Notes: generated from the sequence alone by a model not told the origin. 64,000 nt of DNA from Tenodera sinensis (GCA_030765045.1 CM060962.1:216185031-216249030); one strand, 5' to 3'. Shown: positions 25,879 to 38,161, numbered from the stretch's first letter. Made by a program: numbers and translations.

Positions 25879-27164
25879 GTTTTAATAATGTCGATATATT
25901 TGTCCTTAATGAAGGAGTCAAAATTGGTTTTGTTCCTAATATGGCTCTTAATTTGAGGAAGCTTATCGATCAGGAATGTGAGGAAAATACCTAAACCTGT
26001 TTAGTCACGCGACCAAAGGCTATCGGCTTTACCTTTCCTTGTGTTCTCCTGATTTTCGTCTGGTTCGGCAAGTGAGGGTAAAGTTAATCAAAGTATGGCT
26101 AGTAACCACATGTTGAAGTATAAACAGCCCTACCGGAAGAAGGGTTAGAATCTGTGTAAGCGGCTTAACGTTTAACGACCTCAGCGAGCTTTATACGAAC
26201 ATTTTACAGCACGATCTTTTGTTTCATTTTTTTGGTACCGATAGTCTTAAACAAATAGTTTATTGTTAATGACCCTATCAATTCTCAGAACTATATCAGC
26301 GCCGGTGGTGTGCAGGATTTTGGTCCCGCAGAAGTTCTTTTACTTTCCATTAAAACCACTGAGACAGACAGCACTGGTGCTGTAAGGGACCCTGGGACAT
26401 AAAAATGGCCAAAAAGTTGTCATATTGACGATTTTTAGGTTTATGCATATAAATGTTCCCCAAACCTTTAGTCATCGGTTCACGGACAATTTTTTAGATT
26501 CTTCCATTTTTAAAGGTCTAGCGCAGGCTTTAAATTCCATGTGCGCTGCACTTGAACGCTCCTTTTCTGCTTACATATTCGACAGTATTTGAACAAAATA
26601 TGGGTCAAAAAGGGCTAAAAAACAACCAAATTCAGCGAAAAGGAGTGGTTAAGTGGCATCTCGCCGCAAGGGAAAAGAGAGACTTCTAGACAAAGGGGAG
26701 AAGATGTGACTGACAGGCAGTCATGATGCACGTGTGTAGAAAAATTGGTTTTTCTCGACTTTATATTTTTTAACACATCTACTCTATAAATGTGTTACGC
26801 TCCTAGAATTTTTCCAGCATCTATTGCATTTGTGTGATTTCAACTTCAGTCCTTAGTTTCAAAATCTGAAAATGTGTTTAGCTTGAAAAAGCTAAACACA
26901 CAAAAAAGTTAAAAAAAAAAGTATTTTCAATGTCCATCAAAGCAAATAAATTAATTACTTTAAAAGTAATTATTATTTGTTCCTGCCAGAGATTGATGAT
27001 GTTTGTTAGACAATTAGAGTTTATAAAATAATAAAACTGTTGTGATATTTTGGTTTTTGATGCGCATGGAATATTTTGAACACTAAAGTATTTATGAATA
27101 AATTTAATAATTAATTCCCTCAGAACAACAAAACACATTTTACTGGAACTTTGAGTGTTATTTA
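25879..27164. other. No gene recognised
   Basis: AT-rich with a few GC-richer stretches (25990-26180, 26290-26420). No supported open frame or repeat assignment. Confidence 0.45.
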
Positions 27165-27700
27165 CCGAGTGGGGTGGCTCAGGCGGTGGCCGCATTTGGA
27201 AGGTAGCGGGTTCGATCCCAGTGGCCGCGCACTCTGATATGGGTTTATGCCGTGGTTTCCTCATGTCACTTAGGCGAATGCTGGGGTCCATTACTTCATA
27301 CCACGGTTTCCTTTTCATCATTTCCTTTCATTCCATTTCCTTATAATCTTTTAGGTGGTGCAAGTTCCGGGCATGTAGTGTGGGCAGTGCATGGTAACTG
27401 CTGTTCTCGGCGCTGGGTGGCGTCTGGTGGCCCTTGTCCTCCGTCGAGGGGGTCAGGCACGCTTCGTACGATACCGCCAGGACCCGCGGTGTGATGCTGG
27501 CTGCTTGCACCGGGATGAAGACATCTCAGCACTGTTTAGGGACTTCCATGCGTCTCTGGTGGGCCTGTCTAGCTGCGGGTCTGGTAGTACTCCTTCAGTT
27601 CCATCATTCATCCCCCTACTGGGGGTGGTAGCCACAATAGACTTGTGTAGGTCGCAGTGAGCGAGGTGCCCCCCTCTGTACCTGTACCCGCTACTCTTTG
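27165..27700 (+). repeat. tRNA-derived SINE (family B), long copy
   Basis: The head is GGTGGCTCAGGCGGTGGCCG with B box GGTTCGATCCC (about 27209-27219). The body has 'cttaggcgaatgctggggt' and a 'ccatttccttataatc' tract. A GC-rich 3' part of about 300 bp follows, with open frames on both strands that look like repeat shadows. Related copies are at 29045, 31348 and 56195. Confidence 0.75.
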
Positions 27701-28011
27701 CGTGTTATTTTATAACATAAACACCTTTAAGTTGAAAAATATTGATTTCATACCTTAAAATATGTAAAATTGAAATTTCAGTTACAGGGTCCCAAGCAAG
27801 CTTAAAAATCATTGGTATGGGACGAGTGTGAAACAGCGACCTTGGGATTTGTAGGTTAGTGCCAAATAAACCAAGTCACCATTTCGACTAACGCTAGTCG
27901 TAACTGGCAAAGAATTTACTAGTCATTTTATCAAAATCATTGTATTTTAACTGAAATCATTACCTACCTAGTTTTAATAAAATCAAAAGCTATACATTTT
28001 CTTCAAAGTAG
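27701..28011. other. No gene recognised
   Basis: Short AT-rich stretch between the SINE and the pogo-like element. Confidence 0.5.
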
Positions 28012-28013
28012 TA

Positions 28014-28965
28014 TAGTAGAATGTGGATAACTCGACCTAATGTAGACTGTCGAGTTACCGAAATGTCGAGTTTTACGGAATAAGGGGTGTGTTATTCACA
28101 ACTCACAACACAATACTGCAAATTACATAAATACATATTCTAGCACAACATAGGATACAAATAACAGCCTATTCTAAAATTTGTTACATATTAATACGCT
28201 CCCCTTAGTCCACTCTCTTTAATATATACAATTTAATTTCCGTTGCATATTAACTTGTCTTTTCTTCTCGTTCAACATTTTCACTGGCACAAACAACTCA
28301 ACACAACACTAACAGTAAGCCTGGAATCTTGGAAGCTGTACTGTATCAAGAAATATGTAACTGCAATTTTGGCTTAACATGTGCAGGGGTACCTTTAGAC
28401 GTGGCAAATGACCTTGCTAGAATGTGCGAGTGACATTATGCAAATTGATGATGGGGATAACGTCTCTGTTTGCTTCCTTGAAATAAACAAGATACTTCTG
28501 ATAATGCGAGATGGTTCGTGATGTTTATGTACTACACGAAAGTCGGAAAGATAACCTGACACCCCTTTGGTCTTACAAATATAAAAGTGAACTCAATGGT
28601 AAACCACTGTGCAGTTCGCCACGTCTAAAAATACCTTTGTGCTGTGTAAAGTAATAAACCTTCAAATCTTCCAAACATCCACATTATTAGTGGCAACCTT
28701 TCGGTTTCATGGCAATGATCTACCGCTGCTTATTTTCTCTTAGATATCAAAGGTCAATACGTAATCAGCCCTTTTGTCACTGTGAGGTAGAATGCGGTAT
28801 GTTGTATACGTATACTAAGTAAAATTTACCTTTACTATTATTACCTATAGTAGAATAGAAATTATTACAGTCAAGTCTAACAATAAAAAATAGAAAAAAA
28901 AATAAAGATCGTCGAGTTACTTGGAATGTCGAGTTATTGAGAGTCGAATTATCGGGATACTACTG
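28014..28965. mobile_element. Pogo/Tigger-like non-autonomous DNA transposon
   Basis: The ends are inverted: 28014 TAGTAGAATGTGGATAACTC and, read inward from 28965, CAGTAGTATCCCGATAATTC (17 of the first 23 bases match). Both are flanked by TA (28012-13, 28966-67), as for Tc1/mariner/pogo. Pogo/Tigger ends often start CAGTA... and include GATAATTCGA. Subterminal copies of TCGAGTTA occur at both ends. The 952-bp interior has no transposase that I can recognise. Confidence 0.7.
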
Positions 28966-29044
28966 TACCGATTGCGGTACAAAATCAATGAAAATTTTAC
29001 CTCCGCATCCTCGAAAGACTCCCAATTTCAATACCAATTACTAA

Positions 29045-29640
29045 GAAAGATGGTTCCGCGGTAACACGTGGGACTCGCATTCGGGACGTCCCGGTATGAG
29101 TGCCGTTGGGCCGGTCATTCTGAGCATAAGTTTTTCGTGGTTTCACCGGGTAAATAGGCGAATACTGAGATGGTTACTCTTCTAGTGCAAATTTTCTGTC
29201 CATCATTTCCTATCCCCGTCATTTCCTATCATGTGTTTCAGGGTTGTAGAGGGTGAGGGGTGAGGGAGTAGGGTTTAAGGGCCCACCCCTTCAGGGTTGC
29301 AGAACAAGGTGATGGCCTTCGGTGTGCTGCTGTTGGGCGATGGATTCGTGTTTTGGAAAAGTTTCTGTTAGCATTGGTTGAACCGCAGATGGACCCGGTT
29401 CCTCAGGGAATACCCCGGGGGGAAGGGGGGCGGAGCTTGGAGCTTGTGAGCCCGGCTGGTCAACGTACATGTGTGTTTTATCTGGAACCGTTAAGTACCC
29501 CGTCCATACTTGCGTACATCGTCGCCAGCATCTGTCCGCCCTTCAAGTCTCCCCCTCATCCCTAACTCCCAGGGATCACGTTAGAAGCCGAAGGGGTCAC
29601 TCGGCTTACTTACGCCGCTCGGTTCAGTTTTGGAACGCTC
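29045..29640 (+). repeat. tRNA-derived SINE (family B), diverged
   Basis: The tRNA-like head is decayed (GCGGTAACACGTGGGACTCG, then CATTCGGGACGTCCCGG). The body ('aggcgaatactgagatggt', 'ccatcatttcctatccccg') matches the copies at 27165 and 31348. The 3' half is GC-rich. Confidence 0.6.
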
Positions 29641-29703
29641 ACATATTTATCTTTCTTAACTTTTTACTTGAAAGTTGAGGACGGAACAGAGACTCTCCCA
29701 CTA

Positions 29704-29828
29704 CTTGAAAATAAGAAATTTTTACTTTCTCTTGCACCTCGCTGTAGTAGGTGGCGGAAGTGTTATAGTTCATCCAAGGATTTGATCTCCATATTTTACT
29801 ATACGTTTTTGGGGTCACCTGAGCTAAA
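29704..29828 (-). repeat. HP repeat right-end fragment (reversed)
   Basis: It begins TTTTTACTTTCTCTTGCACC and continues through 'gatttgatctccatatttta' to 'tttttggggtcacctgagct', a diverged HP right end, followed by an A-rich run at 29827-29862. Confidence 0.55.
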
Positions 29829-29869
29829 AAAAAAAAAAAAAAAAGACAAAAAAATAATTTCTAAAGAAT

Positions 29870-29930
29870 GCTTCGTGGGCGTGCTCGAATGGTCTAACCA
29901 CTCAGCTATGGAGCGGCCCCTGTGGGTGAA
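29870..29930 (-). other. tRNA-like A-box fragment
   Basis: The minus strand reads CGCTCCATAGCTGAGTGGTT, like the 5' part of a Ser/Leu-type tRNA, with no B box downstream. It is probably a truncated SINE head. Confidence 0.4.
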
Positions 29931-29940
29931 CAGTACAACT

Positions 29941-30816
29941 AAAAACTCTGAGGTGTTCCACTTACATGACTTTCTCTACTCTTGTACACACCATTCTTAC
30001 AAATGCTTATTTCTCCATGTGCATGTCAATCCAGATAAACATTTGCAGAAATCACCTTATCGCTAATTTTCTTGTAGGCGCAAGGGAAATATGCGAATAA
30101 GCTTTAAGAGATAATGAAATCTCTTAAAGCTGATCTCTATATGATGGTTTAGAAACTCCTTTCTCTTACCATGGCCAAGAGATAAAAAAAAAAAGAGTAA
30201 CAATTTCCTATATGAGATAAGCACAGGTATTGGAAAATTCAGACCAATAACAAGGAATATCTCCGAAATTGTTAACTCCCGCAAAAAATGCATTTGTCAT
30301 AAATTGTGTTTTATCGAAATCTACATTTTTGTAAATAAGATTGCATCTACCTCGCTTTTCCAGCTACGCAAAAGTCATCCAGAATAACGATGACTTCTGA
30401 AAACATTCCCAGGAAACTTCAACATATATATTTCATTTGAATACAAAATATCTTGAACATGCGGTATTTTTATGAAAATCATTAGCTCCACTTTTCATAA
30501 AATCAAAATTTTCGAAAACTGTTCCAGGTAAACGATAGTTGGGTTTTGGGGGAGTTTCTTGAAAATCTTCGTGTCGCATACTTGGAAGATGCTGAATTTA
30601 AGTACCAAATGTTGTATTTAACTGACTTTTCATTTTTGAGTTATACTGTTCATATATAAGCAAACAGAGCGACAGACACAAACATACCTTTTTCTAAAAC
30701 TTTTTTTATTCAGGGGATCTCAAAATGTGTATTACAACTGAAATCTCGGTATCGAACTTGTGACTGGATGCAATACCTTATGTACCTACTATGTACGTCT
30801 TGGAGCAAGTAAAAAT
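29941..30816 (+). repeat. HP repeat copy, near full length
   Basis: Forward copy from AAAAACTCTGAGGTGTTCCA to CAAGTAAAAAT. It keeps 'cagataaacatttgcagaaa', 'aaggaatatctccgaaat', 'cgcaaaagtcatccagaata' and 'ggtaaacgatagttgggttt'. The right hairpin is degraded (CTACTATGTACGTCTTGGAG). Confidence 0.75.
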
Positions 30817-31345
30817 GAAAATGAGAATCAATATGTAACTTTACACTTAAAATAGTGTAGGTATTTCAACAATGCCAAGACGATATCCTCACTAAATTCT
30901 GCTCATGCAAGTAATCCCTTGTTTGGATTATTTCATTTATATCCCGCCTTTAAATGCAACAGTCACATTGGCGCCCTTTTACCTTTGGAATATATGACCT
31001 ATTGGCAATAGCGTTAATTCGTATACACTTATCTTTGGGTTTTTGAACTTTCTCTGGGTTTGATACATTAGATCACTCAATATTCGTACCAACATTCACA
31101 CTTTCAAACTTTGGAGAGGATAAGGAGCAATCTTGGTCAGAGAATAATTCCCACCTCCCAGCCGAGAATCGAATCCAGAATCCGTCACATGTAATCCTTT
31201 ATTTATTAAAAATGGTTCTGAAATTTTGATTAATATTTAATGTCTGCGATATAGGAGTGAGAAATAGAACTGAATTTTCAGAGAATAACCCATGAAGCCC
31301 TCTTCGTTCTGAGTCAATTTTGGTAAGTGGCAAACATTAGTAGCA
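30817..31345. other. No gene recognised
   Basis: AT-rich sequence. 31130-31200 resembles a degraded reversed tRNA-like B box (GAGAATCGAATCCAGAATCC) but has no supporting A box. Confidence 0.45.
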
Positions 31346-31347
31346 GA

Positions 31348-31905
31348 TAGACCAACCGAGTGGTCAGGTGGTAACGTTTGTGGCCCGCATTCGGAAGGTC
31401 GCGGGTCAATACCGCGGCAGACCTTCCTTCCCTTGATTTTTGCGGTGGTTTTTCCCGGGTCACTCAGGCGAATGCTGGGAAGGATATTTACCTTACATCC
31501 CCTGAATCACTCCCGTTCATCCATTCTCTCTAGCCGGTCTTTCCATGGTGTAAGAGTCAGAGGGGTTGCCGGTAGGATGCGCTGCGGTGGAGCTTGTGCT
31601 CTGAAAACACAGTGTTCTGCTGAGGGAAGGCGCTGTGGTTGGCTGGCTGGCCGACAGGGGAATTGATTGATTGATCAACCGGACCTTGCTCGTGGCCCGC
31701 TTTTTGTGGCGACCTGGAAGTCAGTCGGGCTGAACAACCACCTGCACCTGTTAGGGATCCACCATCTGTGATGCGTTCTAGCCGCCTGTGGAATACTTTC
31801 ATACCCTTCTTCCGGGGTCTGACGCACAATAAGCCTTCGGCTGACGTAACAGAATCCCTACCGTGACAGACAAGATAAGACAGGACAAGAAGAGATAGAC
31901 CAAGT
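31348..31905 (+). repeat. tRNA-derived SINE (family B)
   Basis: The head is CCGAGTGGTCAGGTGGTAAC, with 'cattcggaaggtcgcgggtc' in the B-box region (altered to GGTCAATAC). The shared body has CACTCAGGCGAATGCTGGG and a GACAAGATAAGACAGGAC tail near 31865-31890. Confidence 0.7.
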
Positions 31906-32593
31906 CTTTCTAGGGAAACAATGTAGAGCTCATTAATATACAATTAGTACGATTAAATATCTAATATTTTGTAGCATTAGTCGTTAATGCGGTATTTCCT
32001 GTTTTGTGTTTAAGGTTTCTAGTTTTGAACAATACAGTTTTGAATTATTATGCCAGTTCTTTTTATCTCTTTAGCAGATGCAAAGATAATGTAATTCAGG
32101 GCTTTTAATTATTATAAAGTGAAATAATGAAGATTGGAGAAAATGAAACTATAAATACAGAAATAAAACGGGAAAGGTTTGAAGAAATAGATGCAGGTAA
32201 TAAAATATCTAGTTACAACAATTTCTATTAATAGCACAATATATGAAATAAATAACCGAGTGAATAAAGCAAACAATATCTATTACCAAATGTGTAATAC
32301 TATAATTTGAAAGAAAGAAGTATAAGAAACATGGCAATTAAAATGTATAGAACAGCATGTTTATCTACCTTATTGAAGGGGGAACTGGATGACAGATAAA
32401 CAAAAGTAGAGTAACATCCTCAGAAATGAAATATGTTAGAAGAGTTAAGGGGAAAACAAAGAAAGAGTGAGTGAGTTTGTAGGGTTTAACGGCCCATTGA
32501 CAGAGAGACAAAGAAAGATATCTGTAAATATGACCATTAGAGAAAACCTAAATATGGACCCGCTGGTGGAAGAGGTCGATAAAAGAGATTTAA
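31906..32593. other. No gene recognised
   Basis: AT-rich. GAGTGAGTGAGTTTGTAGGG near 32467-32486 may be a SINE tail piece. No coding signal. Confidence 0.45.
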
Positions 32594-32598
32594 AGTGG

Positions 32599-33000
32599 TA
32601 TTGTGACAAATGACTAGCCTGGTTACTTTGTATGTCACTTTATTTCTTTTTAAAACTGTTAGCGAAGCACAAATACTATTACAGATCACAATTCACAACT
32701 TTCTGTTGTATCGTAACACAGCTCCTGAGCTTACAACTCACAGGTATTCTGTCTGAGTCTCCTTGACCTCCTGCACAAACAACTGCACTGTTCACAATTC
32801 AACTCTGACAATAAAGTCACTAACTTCTCGGTCCGTACCGGTTGCTTATATAGTCTCAAAATTACGGGCAACGTTTCTAGAAATCGAAGTTCCCGGCTTC
32901 CCTCATAAACAAATCTGTGAACGTTGAAAGATTCTAGAACTGTGTGCAATGATGTTGAGTCGTCCATTGTCACGTGTTGTGTAGCGGCGGTTACACAAAC
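32599..33000 (-). mobile_element. Solo-LTR-like element
   Basis: A 402-bp block flanked by perfect 5-bp direct repeats AGTGG (32594-32598, 33001-33005). Read on the minus strand, it starts near TGTGTAACCGCCGCTACAC, has a TATATAAGC box (about 32851) and an AATAAAGTGAC signal (about 32640), and ends near TTGTCACA. That order (TG, TATA, poly(A) signal, CA) is what an LTR shows. Two or three extra bases lie between the TG/CA termini and the duplicated AGTGG, which is unusual. The retrovirus-like family cannot be assigned and no internal genes are present. Confidence 0.55.
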
Positions 33001-33005
33001 AGTGG

Positions 33006-33362
33006 TGTGAGGTAGCTGTCACTTAATCCTCCTTTGTGCGCGGCCGCCACGACACTTCTCACCATGAGAATGAATGAACAGCGTAAAACAAAACAAGTAT
33101 TTGAAGTAAGACCAGAGGGAAGTACAAGATGGGGAAGAGTGACAACCGGGGAAGGAATGGGAACAATACATTGGAGATAAAGCAAGAGAAAGAGGGATAA
33201 AACTGAAAGCCTTGAAGAGAACAATATTAAAAATGGATAAAAGGCCCGATACCGAAAGGTAACAAGAGAAAGTGAAGAATTAGATGAAGAATACTATTCG
33301 ACTTGTTTTTAACATTTATCACTCCGGTCTCCTCTGTATACCTGTGCACCAACTATATAATG
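33006..33362. other. No gene recognised
   Basis: Purine-rich stretch without a supported frame. Confidence 0.45.
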
Positions 33363-33706
33363 AAACTAAACTAAAAAACTAAACCCCAGCGCTACAGCCC
33401 TTACCGGGCTTAGACCTACCGCCTGAACGCTGCATTGCCCATCTCTTCCCACTACAGGGGTCATGATTAGGGTGCAGAACTGGAGAATGGGACGTGGTCA
33501 GTGCCCCGGACCATCCCGGCCGTTATGCTGTCTTCGCCACCTGGGTCCGACACTTTGTCAAGTAGCTCCTCATTCGGCCCCTCAGAGACCTAACGACGCT
33601 GAGTGCACCCCGGAGTTAAAATCCCGACGTCAGTACCGAGGATCGAACAAGGATCCTCCGCGCCTGAGTGAGGCGCGCTATCACTGCACAATGGAGGTGG
33701 TCATAT
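33363..33706 (-). repeat. tRNA-derived SINE (family A), reversed copy
   Basis: Minus-strand copy of the family at 1882 and 59196. The B box on the minus strand is TTGTTCGATCCTCGG (about 33640-33660) and the head is near 33670-33703. The 3' body is 'catgattagggtgcagaact' and 'cactacaggggtcatgat'. Confidence 0.75.
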
Positions 33707-33710
33707 AATG

Positions 33711-35480
33711 AAACTACTTCGATTATTATCACGTGCGATTGAATTGAACTGGTATATAAGTTAATGATGAATAGAGAAAAATTTATTATTGTTTCACATA
33801 AGATAAGATCTGTATGTTCTGTGTACACCCTAAGAAGACATTTTCTCATTTGGTTTATGCGATATTCACTAGCGAAGAAACCATTAATTTAAAATTTAAA
33901 ACTTGTGGAAAAGCAATGCATTTTATGCGAAAGTATATACGAGTAAATTGTTCGAACAGTTAGAATTTGTCCATTGCTTTAAATGAGAACATTGAGAAAT
34001 ACATTGTGTCATTACAAATAGAATATGTAGTGGTTATAGGTATAGGTTATACAACGAAAAGGGACACCTTGTGGACCGACGTACATAGATCTATTGCGGC
34101 TACTACCCTCCAGAAAGAAGGGATGGAGTCAAGACGTCACAGGAGGCTACAGGCCGCAGTCAGGCAGTTCACGGAAATGCGCGGGAAAGGTTAGAGAAGA
34201 TTACGAAAACCCAAGGTCAGGAGTGTATTGCATAAACATTGTAATATTGGTTCCGTTTAACCCACACCATATGGGAATCATCGAGAGAGTTAGCGGACTG
34301 AACAAACCCTCAAGGACATGCGCCAGCATTTCTTGCGACGACTACACATACACAAAACACTTTAAATGTCTTCAGAGGAAGAAATTTAATGAACTTAAGC
34401 GAACAAGCAGCCCATTCAATGAATCCCCCTTCACCAGTACATACATGCGGAACTTGTTCGTTAAAAAAATACCGAACTATCCCACTTAAACCAATGCGCC
34501 TGAGAAAATGGATGAAAATCTGGAAAAAATGCAAAGATTGATTTTCTTTTTGCTGTATTTATACTCCATATCTTCATTTAGTGACTTTGATTTACTATAA
34601 CTAATATCGGCAATATGTATTTCACTGTACACAGAAGGCCTAAGAAAATCTCACTGCACCTCGCGTCTACGTCACATTATCGTTGTATGAAGCCCTGACC
34701 ATTCCATTGGTGGCTTTACGCCAAGGTGCAAGGATATGCCACTCCTTTTGCTAAATAACCTTAACAAATAACCAAAACAAAGGTTACAAAATGGCATAGA
34801 AAAGAAATACATGTTCACGCTTTCGAACGTATTGGCTAAAATGAGAAAGAGACAGTGAGTGCATTCAGTTTGTTATAGAGACCTCTTATCATGATTGGTA
34901 GCCGCACGTTATACCCTAGTGTAGGACAAGCCTTTGAAGGGGTTCAAATCTAAGGGAAAACCTTGGTGAGTGCGCAGGTTAGCGAAATATAGCTGTAATG
35001 TTTATGAGTGAGAAGATTCTCAGGTAATGCAAATTAAATCTTGAATAATATTCATTAAATACACAGCAAAGCAGTATTTCATAAGAAAAAATGTCAACAC
35101 AACAGTACTCTCACAATGATATCAGTATTTGTTGCTGCATACAAGCAAAATAAATAAATAAGTAAATAAATAAATTAAAAATAAATTATAATTGAATAAA
35201 TAAAGTAACATATTTTCCCTCCAACTCAAACTATAATTGGTTAATTTACCTTTATTAACCTATTGTTGCCATAGGAGTACAACAGAAATTTAGACAAAAA
35301 ATAGCCCAATATGTGTGCCATATTCATCTAAACCATCTATCTCGTAAATATATTTTATTCTAGTTTTTTAACATGATTAGTCAATCACAACAAAAGTGTC
35401 ATTTAATTAATCAAAGAGATCTTTATTCTCATAATTGTATCACATAAATCATTTTATACAAACATGTGTATACACATACA
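33711..35480. other. No gene recognised
   Basis: AT-rich. (AAAT)n-like sequence occurs at 35150-35210. The frame at 34094-34489 has no family signature. Confidence 0.45.
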
Positions 35481-35484
35481 CATA

Positions 35485-36936
35485 TGAAGACCTGGGGGAA
35501 TAACGATGAAGATCCAATTTTTCCAATTTTTGGGTTTTGATTTCATTTTGTAAAGGAACTCATGAAGTTCCCTAGTGTATATTCATTTGTGTGAATAATG
35601 CTAAAGATTCAGTGTTATTCACAGTTAAATATTTTGCGGAAGACGGAATACTGATGAGAGTCCTGGTATTTGAAGGAAAAATGATGATAGTCCATTTTGC
35701 GCTTTCCTTATAGAAGAAAAAATATTTCTCAGAAGTTGGTATCCCTGTTTATTTATTCTTAGTGTGACATTGTCGGGTTTACATTAACGGACTTTTCCAT
35801 TATTAATGCTGCAGTTTAGTATGAGTGACGTGTAAATCTAAAACCAAGTGTAATGTTTCTGTGAAAATGGATCTATATGGAAGTGCCTGTTTACTATTAA
35901 GCATTTCTGGCTTGGCATGGAATAACCTCAAGATCATTACAAACCATTCAAGAGCAAATAAAAGAATGTGGTAAAGTAATACCAGACGGAAGAGGAAAGC
36001 ATACAAATAGGCCACGCGCTCTAAGTGATGAAAGCAGGAATGCGATTCATGAACATATTCAGTCTCTAGAGGGTTGCCAATCGCACTATTCTTTGAGCCG
36101 GACATCAACTTTATCTTCCAGAAGAACTCAATCTAAATAAATTACACCAGATATACATGGAGAGGTATCCAAATAATCCAACGTCTTATGACACTTATTT
36201 GTGAATCTTCAATTCGGAGTACAATATTTCATTTGGTATCCAAGGTTGGATACATGTAGTGAATGTGTTGGCATGAAAGCCAGAGAGATGCAATTAAAAG
36301 ATGAACTGGCATGTTTGCAACACAGATCGATTGATCAAGTCCTATTAGAGCAATTGAATACAAAACTGAAAGAACTTGAAACCAGGAGAGAGCTTCATTT
36401 GAGAAAGATCTGAAGGTAATTAAATCTTGACAGTATTTTTACTGACACCTCTAAGTATTGTTATTTAACCAATTTGCATTAATTTTTCATTTGCAGGAAG
36501 TGACTAGGCTTCTAACAACAGAGCAATCAAATAAGTTTTATGATAATCTGCCACATACTGAATGAAAACACAAGTCAATACAAGTTGTTTAAATAATGTT
36601 CCATTCTTGTATGTCGAAGTATTATTGTGTTTATACTCCAGAAGTTCAGAAGATATAATTTAGAGTGTGATGATAAACCCTGTTCTGGAATAAGAATTGG
36701 ACAGTCATCTATATTCCCGCTTATGTACATGCAGTAATAGATAATTGTTGATTATTCTCCATTGTTGTTTAAGTTAAAAACATGAAACATTGTAAGTACA
36801 TTGTTAGAACATGGATGCATTGTTTCACAGCCGGCATGGTTTTCATATGTGTATTAGTTAGGTAATAAAGCGTTTCAAACTTAAATCTCAGAACAATGGA
36901 AATGTGACCTTCATCGTTATTCCCCCCAGGTCTTCA
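35485..36936 (+). mobile_element. DNA transposon with 28-bp near-perfect TIRs, family unassigned
   Basis: The left end TGAAGACCTGGGGG(...)GATGAAG and the inverted right end (36909-36936) match over 28 bp except for one extra G on the right. Both ends are next to TA, so a TA target duplication is possible. The interior holds a decayed plus-strand transposase-like frame. The TIRs are better preserved than the coding part, so this copy may have been mobilised in trans before it aged. Confidence 0.75.
35925..36560 (+). pseudogene. Decayed transposase-like protein of the DTCxxC type
   Basis: Reading across stops, the frame gives RPRALSDESRNAIHEHIQSL, then SHYSLSRTSTL, two in-frame stops, then WYPRLDTCSECVGMKAREMQ and LETRRELHLRKI. 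A GTAATT...TTGCAG interval (36415-36498) may be an intron, followed by QSNKFYDNLPHTE. I know this pattern (IxxHIxSxxxxxSHY...PRxDTCxxC...HLRKA) from repeated insect and cnidarian proteins, but I cannot assign a named superfamily. It is non-functional here. Confidence 0.6.
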
Positions 36937-36945
36937 TATATTATA

Positions 36946-37600
36946 TTAGGTTGTCTCATAAGTAATGTGGGTTTTTTATTTTGGTGTTTTGGAAAATTTA
37001 TTGGGTTTCTTTGGTTTGGCTATGCTATTTACAGGATGCCATGGCCTTGTGTTGCGTACATTGCGAGGATGTATCAGTCTTCAGTTGTTAATAAACAATC
37101 ACAAAATGGAGATAACAATGTTTGAACTTAAGAGTCCTTCTAAAGCACTACTGAAAACAAGATTATAAAGCCTCTGCCGCAGTTTGAAGAATATGTGAAG
37201 TGGAAGGAGAAGGTGTCGTTAGTGAGCGTGTGTTACAACGATGGTTCCAACGTTTCAACAATGGAGACGAAAACACTAAAGATTTACCACGTTCTAGAGG
37301 GTCTGAAGTATGGAATATTGAGGATACACGCCAAGTTTTGCGAGAAAGTCCACAAAAAGTACCCGCAGGCTTTCAGAAGAACTTGGTGCATTAAAAGATA
37401 CCATACATCGCCACACTAAGACACTTGGAAAATCATACAGAAGCTGTAGATCTGTACCTAAGGAACTGACGAGTCAACAGGCTCAACGTAGAGTGGATAT
37501 CTGCCGTCAGCTTATCCGTAATCCCATGAATAATAGATTTGTCTGGAGAATTGTCGCTTTGATGAAAAGTGGGTATATGTGTCAGAACACATTTCAAATA
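36946..37600 (+). mobile_element. 3'-truncated mariner transposon
   Basis: The left TIR is TTAGGTTGTCTCATAAGTAA, preceded by TA, 9 bp after the end of the previous transposon. A mariner-type transposase remnant follows. There is no right TIR: the sequence leaves mariner homology shortly after the first catalytic Asp near 37561-37590. Confidence 0.8.
37185..37590 (+). pseudogene. Mariner transposase N-terminal half
   Basis: ICEVEGEGVVSERVLQRWFQ followed by RFNNGDENTKDLPRSRG is the second helix-turn-helix region of mariner transposases (VYGEGxLSxxxxQRWFxxFxxGDxxxxDxPRSGRP). After a frame change: ELGALKDTIHRHTKTLGK and LTSQQAQRRVDICRQLIRN. A further frame change leads to DEKWVYV, containing the first catalytic Asp at 37561. 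The remaining DD34D residues are missing, so it is inactive. Confidence 0.8.
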
Positions 37601-37756
37601 ATTTTTTTCTTAAAAAAGACAGTACTTATGAGAGAGTATCTATATTTCTCTAGTTCTACTTAATATTGCTGTTTCTATTTGGTTTCAATTAGCAGTTTTA
37701 AGCATCTACATATTATATCATACAAATTTTCCTTGCCAACATGAATATTTGACAAT

Positions 37757-37880
<124 letters not shown>

Positions 37881-38161
37881 CTTAAATATGTATCATTGTT
37901 TTCAGAAAAAGCAAAGGCAACAACCTCCCCTCTTTTCCACTATATTGCTGTGTTATCAAGCCTACACGCTCTGTGATAGGTAAAGTGAAGAACACACCTC
38001 AAGAGACCCCAGAAAACAGTACAAAATCCGCCGAAGTTTATCTTAAGCGTTCTTTGTACGTGTGACCTTTGAAACACTCCTGAGAACAGTACCTATTCTA
38101 ATGCATATTCGAATTTTAAATGTCCTTCTCAAAACGTTTCTTAAGTAAGTAGGGTACATAT

